Made by a program: the position numbers and the translations under genes. From contig OZ022241.1 of NCBI GenBank assembly GCA_963978895.1, positions 23,050,573-23,114,572 of the forward strand: DNA of 64,000 nt, in the 5' to 3' direction. The DNA is from Erpobdella octoculata (lineage: Eukaryota > Annelida > Clitellata > Hirudinida > Erpobdellidae). The notes below the pieces were generated by a model that saw nothing but the letters and a program-made list of their open reading frames with translations, had not been told where the DNA came from and ran no database searches. Numbering within the stretch: position 1 is the first letter of the stretch; each line of letters starts with the position of its first letter. Of this stretch, positions 12,451 to 28,820 are shown piece after piece.

Positions 12451-12683
12451 GTGCCAGCCGGACACTCGCTGTCACCATTTAGGCATGTTCCATTATAAGT
12501 TGGTTTGATGAAGACTTTGGTAGTAGGACCAGAATCAGTTATTGTGATGATGGTGTCGAGAAAATTTACTTGTTTTTTACTGTCATTTAGGTCGAAGGTA
12601 AATTTCAAAACTGAATTGCTCTCGAAAGTATTCTTTAAAGCAACGACTTCACGTTCAGACCTCACAAGAAGAAAGATATCATC

Positions 12684-12702
12684 TATATATATATATATAT
12701 AT
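12684..12702. repeat. short (TA)n at the PLE-C / PLE-B junction
   Basis: Nineteen bases of TA at the point where the PLE-C 3' end (KYCKY) meets the truncated start of PLE-B (the Y-V-D-D-I-F codons, themselves TA-rich). Confidence 0.85.
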
Positions 12703-17351
<4,649 letters not shown>

Positions 17352-17750
17352 TATAGGTACAATTGAATAATAACTTTTATTACACGCCTGCGCGCGATAA
17401 ATTCTTACGTGCACATCGATATCGTCTATACAACTAATTTACGTGAGCGTGACAGAATCAGTGAGTGACGTGGTCTACTATAATATAGATATATATATAT
17501 ATATATATAGTTCCCGCTTGCTCACCCGCTCCGCTCCGCTCATTTTGTGACGGATTTCTTTTTTTTTCTCTATTTGATTCCCCGTTACTCTCAAGGTTGT
17601 GTGAAAATTTCATTACGATCGGATGAATGGTGTAGCAATGCATAAAGAATATACATATATGCATACATACATACATACATACATACATACATACATACAT
17701 ACATACATACATAAATACATACAAACATTAATTTATATATATATATATAT

Positions 17751-17796
<46 letters not shown>

Positions 17797-17821
17797 TTGG
17801 TTTAATAAATTTAGTCGTTCG
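17352..17821. repeat. AT-rich spacer with (TA)n, (CATA)n and mixed runs
   Basis: 17484-17510 is (TA)n, 17658-17722 is a CATA tetranucleotide run, 17729-17795 mixed TA/CATA. The stretch 17511-17640 is non-repetitive with no coding signal that I recognise. Confidence 0.8.
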
Positions 17822-20400
17822 GCCAGTAGTCCATTTTTTGTCCACACGCCGATCTACAAGCTGCGACTGATTCTATACCGCAAACCGAAGTTACCATATT
17901 GGCAGGCGACTTTAACGCTCACGTCGGCGACAACCGTAGTGGCTGGGAAGAAACGCTTGGACGATTCGGCCACGGAAAAATCAACGACAATGGGCAGCGA
18001 CTGTTGTCGTTTGCGTCAGTAAACAATCTCGTCATTGGCAACAGCCTCTTCCAACACCCGAAGAAGCATCGGCTCACGTGGAGAAACCCGTCGGGGAAAG
18101 ATTCGGCCATGCTCGACTACGTTCTGATCAACAAGCGTTTTCGATCGACGCTCAACGACGTTCGAACAATGCGTGGCCCTGATTGCGTATCTGATCACTA
18201 CCTCGTGCGGGCCAAAATACAACTTCGACTCCAAAAAGCAAAGAAGAAGACGCCGGCGGCTGTAAAAAGAAACTGGACGTGCCTACGCGATCCGGCAGTT
18301 TGACACAAATTCCAGCTTGCTTTATCGAACAAGTTTGCGATCCTCAATACATTGGACGATGTCAACGATGAAGAAAAAAAAATAACCAAATCCGTCATCG
18401 AATGTGCGGCGCCGTTATGTCCACCGATCCGTCGACGAACGCAGCCATGGATTTCGGATGAGTGTCTGGATTTGGTAGCTGAGCGGAAAAGAATCAAGCA
18501 CGTCGATTTCGAACAATACCGGCGACTTAATCAAGAGGTAAGGCGGAAAATGAAGATCGAGCGAGAGGTGTATTGGAACGATGTTGCAGCCGAAATGGAA
18601 GAAGCCGCATCACGACATGAATATCGAACATTGTATCAGACACTACAACGTTTAGGCGGAAAAACGAAATCGATCAACGATAACATCAGGAAAATGGATG
18701 GAAAGTTTGTTAGTTCGTCCTCCGATCGATTACAGAGGTGGCGGGAATTCTTCCACGAACTATACAACCATGATCCGCCTGCAGGACCAGCCGCGGACCC
18801 GCAGATCCCATTTCCCGTCGACGTACCAACAATCGCCGAAATGAAAGCGGCCGTCAAATCGCTCAAGAACGGAAAAGCGCCGGGCATCGATCAAATTACA
18901 GCCGAGATGATCAAAGCTGGTGGTGACATTCTATTGCAACGTCTACACGTCCTATTGACATGCATCTGGGACACGGAGTACGTACCATCAGCGTGGAAGA
19001 AAGCGATCGTCGTTCCCATTCTGAAGAAAGTCGAGAATGCAAAAACTACCGCGGCATTAGTCTCCTTTCAATCGTTGGAAAAGTATTCACAAAAATCATT
19101 CAGTCACGACTACAAAAACATTGTGAACAATCATGCCGTGAGGAACAGGCCGGATTTCGACCGAATCGTGGATGCATCGATCAAATCTTCGCACTACGCC
19201 AACTCGTAGAAGAGAGGGTTCGATGTGGCCAGCGGACTGTTGTTGTCTTCATCGACTTCAAATCGGCTTTCGACTGCATCTATTGGCCATCATTGTGGAC
19301 GGCATTGGAAAGTGAAAACATACCACCGAAAGTCATCCGTTTGTTTCAAGCGTCGTATAGTGGTTCGACCAGCTGCATCCGAATTCGAAACGACCTATCG
19401 GACGAGTTTACCATTCAAACCGGTGTCCGACAAGGAGACGTCGCCTCTCCGCTTTTATTTAACGTCGTGATCGATGCGATCATGAGGAAATCGTTCGAAG
19501 GAAGGCGTGGTGTTCAATACGACAAAAACAACTTTGTCACTGATCTGATGTTCGCGGACGATAGAGCCGTATTCGCCGACACCGACGTGGAAGCTACAGA
19601 TTCCCTAAACGACATCGGCGATATTGCCAAGTCATACGGCCTAAAGATCAACACCGAGAAGACCAAGGTATTAACAATGGACGGGTCGCCAGCTCATGTC
19701 CACCTAAATGATGTCCAGATCGAGCAAGTGACGAAATTTAAATACCTTGGATCGATCGTGCAGGAAAAGAAGACGTCGTCGTCGGCCGACGTCCACAGCC
19801 GCGTTGGCCAGGCGATTGCGGCATTTGCAGCGCTCAGATGGTGCGTTTGGAAGAGAACGAACATTGCAATCAAGACAAAAATTCGTCCTTACCAAACATT
19901 GATTCTTCCGATCCTCCTATATGGCTCGGAGACATGGACATTGTTTAAATCCGATGTGAATAGACTTGAAGTATTCTAAATGCAATGCCTGCGGCGAATA
20001 CTGGGAGTCTCCATCCGCGACCGCATTCGAAACGAGACGATCCGTGAACGGTGTGATCGACAACCACTGATCGACGAACACATCCAAAAACGGCGACTAC
20101 GGTGGTTCGGGCACGTCTGCCGAATGGATGATAAACGGCTTCCCAATAGTTTACTTTGGCGGGAGCGACCGCCTGGCTGGCGCATCCAACGTTCGGCGCC
20201 AAAGAAAACATGGCTGAAAATTATTGATGGGGACCTCAAGAGGAAGCGACTGACCGCCGATGGGGCGAAAAAGGTTGCAGCCGATCGAGGAAAATGGAAG
20301 ATTGTCGTGGAAGACGTTCGTGGTCCCGTGGCACCGACAGCAGCGTATTGGCTTCGAGGACATCCTCCTCCCCATGCGCCGGCTACGGACTAAATAATAA
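17822..20400 (+). pseudogene. RTE-type LINE, 5'-truncated
   Basis: Plus-strand non-LTR retrotransposon. It starts within the APE-like endonuclease (LAGDFNAHVGDN, then TWRNPSGKDSAMLDYVLINK and SDHYLVRAKI, 17890-18230). A stop follows PAV at 18301. The RT begins near 18820 (AEMKAAVKSLKNGKAPGIDQ, WKKAIVVPILKK); a frameshift near 19040 moves to CKNYRGISLLSIVGKVFTK, EEQAGFRPNRGCIDQIF, VVFIDFKSAFDCI, IQTGVRQGDVASPLLFNVVI and the catalytic DLMFADDRAVFAD (19545). The C-terminal part has LYGSETWTLFKSD, a stop at 19977, then RRLRWFGHVCRMDD. RT and endonuclease together drive target-primed insertion. The order and YGSETWTL/RRLRWFGH motifs fit the RTE clade. It is far richer in GC than its surroundings and ends with an AATAAT-type tail merging into (TA)n. 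Three lesions make it inactive. Confidence 0.85.
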
Positions 20401-21177
<777 letters not shown>

Positions 21178-21178
21178 A

Positions 21179-21179
<1 letters not shown>

Positions 21180-21223
<44 letters not shown>

Positions 21224-21236
21224 TTATTTATATATA
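21180..21236. repeat. (TA)n microsatellite
   Basis: TA run of about 40 bp followed by TTTATTTATT. Confidence 0.95.
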
Positions 21237-21359
21237 ATAGGGATGTTCAATTTAACACATAAAAATTTTGTTTTCTCTGATCTGAATGCACAGTTGTTTT
21301 CTGTGTGCCAATTGGTATTGAAATTTACTGTGCAAAAGACAATTAAAATAAATTAACAT

Positions 21360-23470
21360 TTAGAACTTGCTCTATGGCTTTTTAGTTTTACAAAAGTAGT
21401 ATTATGCTCGAAAAAAATTGTCAATTTTATCCCATCTGGAGAAAATACTGGGTATTGTAAAAATACAATCTGGCACTGGACTGGCACAAGCAAAAGCAAC
21501 CTTCCAGTTACTGACCATATGGAACGTTGCAAATGATATTGTTGATATGTGTTTTGACACAACAGCGTCAAACACGGTTTTCAAAAATGGTGCATGCATC
21601 CTGCTAGAGAAGTTGATGTAAAAACATCTTCTCTACTTTGCTTGCCGTCACCACAGGCATAAAGTAATTATTGGAGAAATCTACTCAGTTCTGCTTGGAC
21701 CCAGCAATGGGCACAGCATAGCTCTATTTGATCGCATTCAGAAATGTTGGCCAAACATAAATCAAACCAATTTACCCCAATAGATGATGCCCGTCTTGCT
21801 GAACCACAGCTTAAGCAACTTAGATCAGAGGTTGGCTTTGTTCTGCAGTTTTTCTTATCAGATGACTTTTGCACATGCCAAGAGAAGACTACAAAGAGAC
21901 GATCGAGTTGTGCCTTTTAGTTTTGGGTTTTCCATTATCAGACAATGCCACCAAGAAGTATCGCTTTCGCATGCCGGGCGCTTATCATATGGCTGGGTGG
22001 ATAGCTAAAGTCGTCTATTGTATAAAGATTTACTCCTTAGGAAATGAATTCAAGCTGACTATGAAAGGACAGAAAAACTTGTGCAAATTTTGTATCTTTG
22101 CTACTCATGTCTATGTATCAGCATGGATTGCCTGTCCAATGGCAAGTGATGCTCCAGCAAATGACCTGATGCTCCAGCAAATGACCTGATGCTCCAGCAA
22201 ATGACCTGATGCTCCAGCAAATGACCTGATGCTCCAGCAAATGACCTGATGCTCCAGCAAATGACCTGATGCTCCAGCAAATGACCTGATGCTCCAGCAA
22301 ATGACCTGATGCTCCAGCAAATGACCTGATGCTCCAGCAAATGACCTGATGCTCCAGCAAATGACCTGATGCTCCAGCAAATGACCTGATGCTCCAGCAA
22401 ATGACCTGATGCTCCAGCAAATGACCTGATGCTCCAGCAAATGACCTGATGCTCCAGCAAATGACCTGATGCTCCAGCAAATGACCTGATGCTCCAGCAA
22501 ATGACCTGATGCTCCAGCAAATGACCTGATGCTCCAGCAAATGACCTGATGCTCCAGCAAATGACCTGATGCTCCAGCAAATGACCTGATGCTCCAGCAA
22601 ATGACCTGATGCTCCAGCAAATGACCTGATGCTCCAGCAAATGACCTGATGCTCCAGCAAATGACCTGATGCTCCAGCAAATGACCTGATGCTCCAGCAA
22701 ATGACCTGATGCTCCAGCAAATGACCTGATGCTCCAGCAAATGACCTGATGCTCCAGCAAATGACCTGATGCTCCAGCAAATGACCTGATGCTCCAGCAA
22801 ATGACCTGATGCTCCAGCAAATGACCTGATGCTCCAGCAAATGACCTGATGCTCCAGCAAATGACCTGATGCTCCAGCAAATGACCTGATGCTCCAGCAA
22901 ATGACCTGATGCTCCAGCAAATGACCTGATGCTCCAGCAAATGACCTGATGCTCCAGCAAATGACCTGATGCTCCAGCAAATGACCTGATGCTCCAGCAA
23001 ATGACCTGATGCTCCAGCAAATGACCTGATGCTCCAGCAAATGACCTGATGCTCCAGCAAATGACCTGATGCTCCAGCAAATGACCTGATGCTCCAGCAA
23101 ATGACCTGATGCTCCAGCAAATGACCTGATGCTCCAGCAAATGACCTGATGCTCCAGCAAATGACCTGATGCTCCAGCAAATGACCTGATGCTCCAGCAA
23201 ATGACCTGATGCTCCAGCAAATGACCTGATGCTCCAGCAAATGACCTGATGCTCCAGCAAATGACCTGATGCTCCAGCAAATGACCTGATGCTCCAGCAA
23301 ATGACCTGATGCTCCAGCAAATGACCTGATGCTCCAGCAAATGACCTGATGCTCTTCACAAGAATTAAACAATATTCTGAGATCAACAAGGTCATTTCAA
23401 ATGCTGTAATGAAGAAGTTTCAAAATCACACTTTGTACCTTGGGTCAGAAATGATTCCACTTTCATCATG
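21360..23470 (+). pseudogene. transposase-like relic interrupted by a 20-bp array
   Basis: Plus-strand coding remnants in several frames: IWNVANDIVDMCFDTTASNT followed by VFKNGACILLEKL (21515-21615), YFACRHHRHKVIIGEIYSVL (21635-21700), IALFDRIQKCWPNIN, LVLGFPLSDNATKKYRFRMP (21915-21970), GWIAKVVYCIKIY and, after the 20-bp array, TRIKQYSEINKVISNAVMKK and LYLGSEMIPLS (23355-23470). I recognise the FDTTASNT...NGACxLLE...ACRHH pattern from an abundant invertebrate transposon-encoded protein family but cannot name its superfamily. Stops at 21619 and 21781 and several frameshifts kill it. 21237-21359 shows nothing I recognise. Confidence 0.55.
22148..23354. repeat. 60-copy perfect 20-bp minisatellite
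   Basis: The 20-base unit GCTCCAGCAAATGACCTGAT is repeated 60 times from 22151 to 23350 with no mismatch that I can see. The array sits inside the transposase relic; the single-copy ancestor would read DAPANDLM, with GATGCTC on both sides of the unit, which is the probable slippage homology. Because 20 is not a multiple of 3 and the reverse strand lacks stops, three ~420-codon frames (HLLEHQVICWSIRSFAGASG periodic) appear on the minus strand; these are artefacts. Confidence 0.98.
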
Positions 23471-23687
23471 AAATCGCAAAAACCACTGAACGGATTGTAA
23501 TGAAATTTTGGACATATCTTTTAGGTGTCTTTTAAGGTATCTTTTAGTTTTAGGTGCTCATTAAGAAAGGGTTTTGAAAAATTCGGCCTGGATCGCCTTA
23601 TTTCGAAGAATATACAATGCGTAACGAAACGTATATTGAAACTCATCGTAGGTGGGTAAAATGCAGACCGCGGACTTATATTTAAAT

Positions 23688-23965
23688 AAATGTTAACGAA
23701 AAATTTATAATTTTTTGTTATTTTATTCATTACTAATACTTACAACTAAAATTCAACCAAATAGGTTATTTACTGAATCATGGTCATTTATTAAGCCGAA
23801 TAGTTTCGGTTGCTAAGGTGACGAGTTTTTTTAATTATATGAATTAAATGTTAACGAAAAATTTATAAAATTTTATATTTTATTTATTAACAATTTAATA
23901 TAAATACATATTCACAACTAAAATTCAACCGAATACGTTATTTAATGAATCTTGGTTATTTTTTT
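23688..23965. repeat. two-copy ~160-bp direct repeat, AT-rich
   Basis: Segments starting at about 23688 and 23848 share TGTTAACGAAAAATTTATAA, CAACTAAAATTCAACC and GTTATTTA-TGAATC-TGGT-TTT in the same order with small indels. No coding frame. 23471-23687 shows nothing I recognise. Confidence 0.75.
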
Positions 23966-23982
23966 TGCGCTTCAATTTAAAT

Positions 23983-25275
23983 GCACACTATTTTAATATT
24001 TTGCACACTATAAAATGCAAACTATAATTAATAAATGCAAACTATAACTAATAAATGCAAACTATAATTAATAAATGCAAACTATAATTAATAAATGCAA
24101 ACTATAATTAATAAATGCACACTATAACTAATAAATGCAAACTATAATTAATAAATGCAAACTATAATTAATAAATGCAAACTATAATTAATAAATGCAA
24201 ACTTTAATTAATAAATGCAAACTATAATTAATAAATGCAAACTGTAATTAATATTAACTAACTATAATTAATATTTGCTAACTATAATTAATATTTGCTA
24301 ACTATAATTAATCATTCTTTTATATGTACTGTTGGACTGATTGAATAGATTGAAAAATGGTCCCAAAATTATGAATCGAGAATTATGGAATTCAAAGCTT
24401 TTCCAAAAATTGACTTGGAACTGTGGACTAGCTCTCACCAGTGGGCAAAGATGAAAAAAACCATAAAGCCAAAATCAACTGAGAGTGGAGTTGTGTACAA
24501 CATTGCTGCAAAAATTAACAGAAAGCTCTAATGAAATTAACAACTGGGAGACTTTTGATGAGTTTAAAATCAATGCATTTTGTTCTTGGACCACAATTTT
24601 ACCAAAAGATCAAAATGACTGGCTGAACGGAGAATGCAACTGCCCTGCATTCTTCAAAAAATGCTTTGCAAACACATTGTTGGTTTAGCTATTCGACTGA
24701 AGCTGGCAGTCCCACCACCTGCAGCAAAAAACATCCCAATTGGAATCAAAAGAAAAAGAGGTCGCCCAGCCAAAGCAACAAAAGCTCTATTGGTGCAATA
24801 GATTTTGAGGTTTTTTAAGCATTTCAATCTCATTCAACAACATACCATGAAATCATTTGCTACAATCTTTAATTTCTTTAAAAAATAAATTTTCTATTTG
24901 AAATGCATACCATAAAACATGTTTCCCAATTACATTGCTTTCAAAAAGTTATTTTATAGTGAGCAAAATACAGTATGCAAAATTAGAGTTATAGTGTGTA
25001 AAAAATTTTTATAGTGTGCAAAATATAGTGTGGAAAAACTGAAATTATAGTGTGCAAAAACTTTTTTTATAGTATGCAAAAATTATTTTTATAGTGTGCA
25101 AAAATTATTTTTATAGTGTGCAAAAATTAATTTTGTAGTGTGCAAAATATAGTGTGCAAAAATTATTTTTATAGTGTGCAAAAATTAAATTTTTAGTGTG
25201 CAAAATATAGTATGCAAAAATTATTTTTATAGTGTGCAAAAATTAATTTTGTAGTGTGCAAAAATTATTTTTATG
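23983..25275 (+). mobile_element. MULE relic with inverted tandem-array ends
   Basis: The left side (23983-24312) is a ~17-unit array of a 20-bp repeat, TGCAAACTATAATTAATAAA; the right side (24955-25275) is an array of TTTATAGTGTGCAAAAATTA, which is the reverse complement of the left consensus with a few changes (common core TTTGCACACTATAAAA). The arrays flank a Mutator-like (MULE) transposase C-terminal relic, so they look like the terminal inverted repeats of the element, expanded as tandem arrays. Confidence 0.7.
24340..24801 (+). pseudogene. MULE transposase C-terminus with SWIM-like zinc motif
   Basis: Frames around 24485-24800 read NNWETFDEFKINAFCSWTTI, then NGECNCPAFFKKCFANTLLV, then AIRLKLAVPPPAAKNIPIGI followed by KRKRGRPAKATKALLVQ-stop. 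CxC...C with the following basic region and the KRKRGRP tail is typical of the SWIM zinc-finger end of MULE transposases; the final His of the SWIM motif appears mutated (FANTLL where a K-H is expected). One stop after LLV at 24688. The DDE domain is absent. Confidence 0.65.
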
Positions 25276-25279
25276 GCAG

Positions 25280-25562
25280 CAACTCTTTGACTGTAGAGCA
25301 TTGCCACCCCATGGCGTTCAGCAGTTGAAGACGCATCGGATCAAGCAAGAGTCCAGCCAGGTTTTGGAGTGTCAAACTGTATACCCTCACAGTCCGTTTG
25401 GAGCCGATGCTTCTGTAAAGCAACAAAGTCGACGCTGTACTCCTCGCAGCCGATGATGATCCTCTGAATTTTGTCCCTGATTCCCCCGCTATCCCTGAGG
25501 GTTCGGACGTTGTAGGTTCCGATTTTGAAATCCCGTTTACCTTTCCTAGATTCTCAACTCAA
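25280..25562 (-). pseudogene. RTE-like endonuclease fragment
   Basis: On the minus strand the segment reads FKIGTYNVRTLRDSGGIRDK, then IIIGCEEYSVDFVALQKHRL and GWTLA, the N-terminal APE endonuclease motif of RTE-type LINEs (GTxNVRTL ... LQExR; the catalytic Glu of LQE is replaced by Lys here). Neighbours are unrelated; only ~95 codons remain. This is the part that is missing from the RTE copy at 17822. Confidence 0.65.
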
Positions 25563-25662
25563 AAGCATTTCTTTAAAAAATTTATTTTCTATCTTTACTT
25601 GTTTTCAGATATAACAGACTTTTTATTATACTTCAAGCTTCGGTAATCTTTCGGTAATGTCT

Positions 25663-25740
25663 CGAAAACCCCGAGGTCCATTAATACCGAGGTCCGTTAA
25701 TCCCGAGGTTCATAAATCCCGAGGTCCGTTAATTCCCGAT
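25663..25740. repeat. 17-bp minisatellite (CCGAGGTCCGTTAATCC)
   Basis: Four to five imperfect copies of CCCGAGGTCCGTTAATC. The surrounding 25563-25662 and 25741-26315 are AT-rich with no recognised coding content; 26130-26190 holds an inverted ATATATATAGAATAGATATA-type palindrome. Confidence 0.8.
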
Positions 25741-26315
25741 TTAGCATGAAAATCAAGCGCTGGGCTGCGCTCCATTCTCTGCTCATTCTACTTGTCACAA
25801 CTATGAACAATGATTCAAGATCATCACTATGACTATTCATTCATTCATCCATTTCTTCTAACATGCATCTGACCTCGCTCCACAACTATTATCATAATGA
25901 CTCATAAGTACACTTGAACTCCAGCCATAGCTACTTTCTCCCACCAGCTCCGTATGACTCTCATCAGATCTGGTGACCTCCAGTTTAATTGAACTCCACC
26001 GATCCAATTACCAATCTGTGTCAGTATATGTTTGCATGTACGCTTTAGTATGTTTCTTAATTGCCACTTTTTCTGAATTTTGTATCAAAACTTATATCAA
26101 TAGGTTGCATATAATTTGAATAGTATTTCCATATATATAGAATAGATATATATCTATTCTATATATATAAGATCTATTCTATATATATGAGTATTTCCTG
26201 TTAATTTCACAAACTTATATAAACTTGTGATATAAACTCTAATTGCTTTCCTATCCATACCATTATTAAAGTATTTTTATTAGAGAAAATATTTTACCAA
26301 ATTTAATCAATTAGC

Positions 26316-27185
26316 ATGAAAGTATTCAATTTTAACAATTTTAAAATTGTGTTTTTTCAGACAGACTTGAAATCATCGGCACTGTGGGGTTATGTTGAAA
26401 AAGTACAGCTAAGGGTAAACATGCGTGTTCAAATGCTTCAAAATCCATCTGCCGACACATTTTCAAAACAATTGTTAGATATCGGTGATGGAAAAGTTGC
26501 TGGCCATGCAAATACTGGCTGCATAAAACTGCCAACCGATTTCTGCACAATCATTAATTCGCAAAAGTCTCTCATTGACAGCATATTTCCCGATGTACAC
26601 ACACAATACATGAATCATGAGTGGCTGGCAGAAAGAGTCATTTTGGCTAAAAAAAATGTGGATGTCAATGATTTGAATTTCATGATACAACAGTTGGTGC
26701 CAGGCGAATTGGTGTCATACAAATCTATCGATACAGTTGGATTTGGATACTCATTGGATTTGCCAGGCATGTCACCGCATCATCTACAACTTAAAGTTGG
26801 ATCTCTCGTTATTCTACTCACCGCGGCTGTGCAATGGCACGCGATTAGTAATTCAAAAATTGATGAAAAAACATTGTCAAAGCCAGCATTTTGAATGGCA
26901 AGTTCCGGAGCGAAAATGTTTTGCTGCCACGGATCCCAATGATTTCCACAGAAGTGCATATTGAATTCAAACGAATTCAATTTCCAATTAGATTAGCATT
27001 CGCAATGACAAAAATAAGTCGCAAGGCCAAACGATGTCTGTTCGTGGTTTAGATTTGGGCACACCATGATTTCTCATGGCATGTTCTCGCGTGGGCAAAC
27101 CATCTAGTTTGTTCGTGTTGGCTAAAGATGGATTGACAAAAAACATTGTACACTCGATTGCTCTTCGAGATTGATATTGATTTTT
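26316..27185 (+). pseudogene. Helitron Pif1-like helicase, C-terminal relic
   Basis: The plus-strand frame from 26350 reads SSALWGYVEKVQLRVNMRVQ, then LPTDFCTIINSQKSLIDSIF, WLAERVILAKKNVDVNDLNF, then, after a small deletion, LPGMSPHHLQLKVGSLVILL; in other frames RLCNGTRLVIQKLMKK, IEFKRIQFPIRLAFAM and finally the VGKPSSLFVLAKDGLTKN-like end (27090-27150). These are the last helicase motifs of Helitron RepHel proteins (NxR, AER-ILxxxN, GxPVxLLRN..LCNGTR, ALTINKxQGQ, V-SR). Helitrons transpose by rolling-circle replication using this 5'-3' helicase. Frameshifts near 26790, 26900 and 27000 and loss of the Rep half make it dead. Confidence 0.75.
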
Positions 27186-27243
27186 TTAATTGACATAATT
27201 TGTAATTTCGACTTACTTTAATCATTTATTATCATAATACTTG

Positions 27244-27244
27244 C

Positions 27245-27328
<84 letters not shown>

Positions 27329-27330
27329 TG
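27244..27330. repeat. (ATT)n microsatellite
   Basis: About 28 ATT units. Confidence 0.97.
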
Positions 27331-27761
27331 CTACTATTATTTTATCCTTTAATTAAACTTTTTTAATTATACTTATTTTATCCTCATAACTCCAGTTTAT
27401 TTTATGTACGTTAATTTAATTACAGTGTCTAAATTTGATTATTTTTATTAATATTCTTCTATTAAGATAATTCCTTGAGGATATTAGTTTATTTGTATAT
27501 TTAGTTATTACATGTTTTCTTATCTTTTGCCTCCTTTTACGCGATTGTATTTACAGACTCTGAAGATGGCGAAAGCCGAAACGGCCTGTAAGTCTGAAAT
27601 AAAGAAGGTTTTAAATGTTAATACTTTTCTTAATACGTGTTGCAGTAAACAAAAAACGTTGTTCCGAAATATTGAGAAAGTATCTATAAAACTCATAGCG
27701 GCTAAATCGAGACTTATTTTTAATCGAGCTTGTCTTAAAGAAAATCTTATGCCATCTTACA

Positions 27762-27772
<11 letters not shown>
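27331..27772 (+). mobile_element. PLE-J 3' end: 3' UTR, ribozyme and repeated ORF start
   Basis: Plus-strand PLE terminus lacking its body. After ~220 bp of AT-rich 3' UTR comes a hammerhead, then a frame MAKAETACKSEIKKV, LFRNIEKVSIKLIAAKSRLI, FNRACLKENLMPSYIIN that ends exactly on (TA)n at 27773. Same order as in all other PLE ends in the window. Confidence 0.8.
27554..27596 (+). ncRNA. hammerhead ribozyme (type I), PLE-J
   Basis: Stem I CAGACT/AGTCTG (6 perfect pairs), core CTGAAGA (27560), extra T, stem II GGC/GCC with GAAA loop, GAAA, short stem III CGGCCTG, cleavage TA after 27590. ATG of the frame is in the core. Confidence 0.87.

Positions 27773-27793
<21 letters not shown>
27773..27793. 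repeat. (TA)n, short
   Basis: About 20 bp of TA between PLE-J and a fragment of the 20550-type MITE. Confidence 0.9.
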
Positions 27794-27832
27794 CACGCAT
27801 AAAACAACAAAAAAGTTAAAGACCTACAGCAG

Positions 27833-28767
27833 TAGGGGAGCGGGGTTATATGTTACAAATTTCACTTTTTTGTAAATTGGCTGATCCCTATAACCTTAAT
27901 TTACCTAAGGCCAGTGGGGTTTAGTGCAGCAACATGTTACACTAAAATGAGGATAAGTAAATCCTGTTATTAGTTCATGGATTTTAAGAATTATGATTTT
28001 AGATGAACTACTCGAATGTAACAAATAACCCCACTACCGGGGTTACATGTTACAAGGACTGGGGTTACATTGTTACAGATGCATAAAAGACATATTTCGT
28101 AAATGTAAAGAGATTATTGTACAGGAACACGGTAGTTATGCCAGTCTCATTGATGTTATAGATTTCATGCGCCTGGAAGTGATGGCGGTCGAGCACTTCT
28201 GAAAGATTCTTGAAGAATGTTGCGACATTGGTGCGGTTAAAGCTTGTAGCTCTGCTGAGGCTTGTAGCTTCTGGGGTACGGATGGATAGGGTTCTGTTAC
28301 GTTTGAGAAATGCTGTAAACCAATCAGCACCTGCCAGCTCAGCAACCTTCCATGACCTCGGACATACAATGCCAACATCTCGATAACATCAGCTTATATA
28401 GCCCCAATGTGATTTTTCGTAAACAACAAGTCACTAATAATACAACGGCCCTGCTACATCGCTAGAAATTGTCTGTTTATCAGCACATATCACCATGCCA
28501 CCAACATGCAAAATATGGCAACAGAAGTAATCAAACTAGCTGCAGAAACAAACAAAGTGCACACCTACCTGGAAAAAAGATATCGACTCGAAAATAGTTT
28601 ATTTGCTACAACTTTATTAGTATTGTTGATATTTAAATCAGCATCGCCGGATATTGTCAGGTTTACTGTGCGCATGCGTTGAAACATAGATATTGACTAC
28701 AAATAAATATACACCATAGATATTATGACTATAACATGTAGCCCCTGTAACATTGAACCCCAGTCTC
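27833..28767 (-). mobile_element. pogo-like TIR element
   Basis: Left end TAGGGGAGCGGGGTTATATG and right end, read inverted, TAGTAGAGACTGGGGTTCAA share AG-GG--GGGGTT and are followed by repeated GGGGTTACATGTTACA motifs (28038-28075, 28735-28760). A TA duplication is compatible with the flanks. About 935 bp, carrying a short transposase piece on the minus strand. Confidence 0.65.
28090..28380 (-). pseudogene. pogo/CENP-B-like transposase fragment
   Basis: Minus-strand remnants in two frames: [10 protein letters not shown] near the start, [20 protein letters not shown] followed by [12 protein letters not shown] and [20 protein letters not shown] with a final NINETGIT. This spans the DDE_1 entry (W-x-x-F-x-x-RN-x-L-S-x-R-x-P-E-x-T-S) and the first catalytic Asp region (NxDETG, here N-E-T-G with the Asp changed to Asn). 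About 85 codons, frameshifted. Confidence 0.6.
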
Positions 28768-28820
28768 TACTATGGGCAATGCAATTTACCTGTACGCCCA
28801 TTATTTGCTACAATTCAATT

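Larger units (their letters stand above)
27794..28820. mobile_element. fragment of the 20550-type MITE split by a pogo-like element
   Basis: 27794-27832 matches 20648-20690 and 28768-28820 matches the next part, 20697-20750, of the same MITE family, so one MITE copy is interrupted by the 27833-28767 insertion. It lacks both outer ends. Confidence 0.7.

Noticed and set aside
22148..23354. CRISPR-like array
   Set aside because: There are no spacers: the 20-bp units are directly adjacent and identical, and the genome is eukaryotic.
22101..23395. Three overlapping minus-strand frames of 409-425 codons
   Set aside because: Periodic translation of the 20-bp array in all three frames; no start context, no non-repeat domain.
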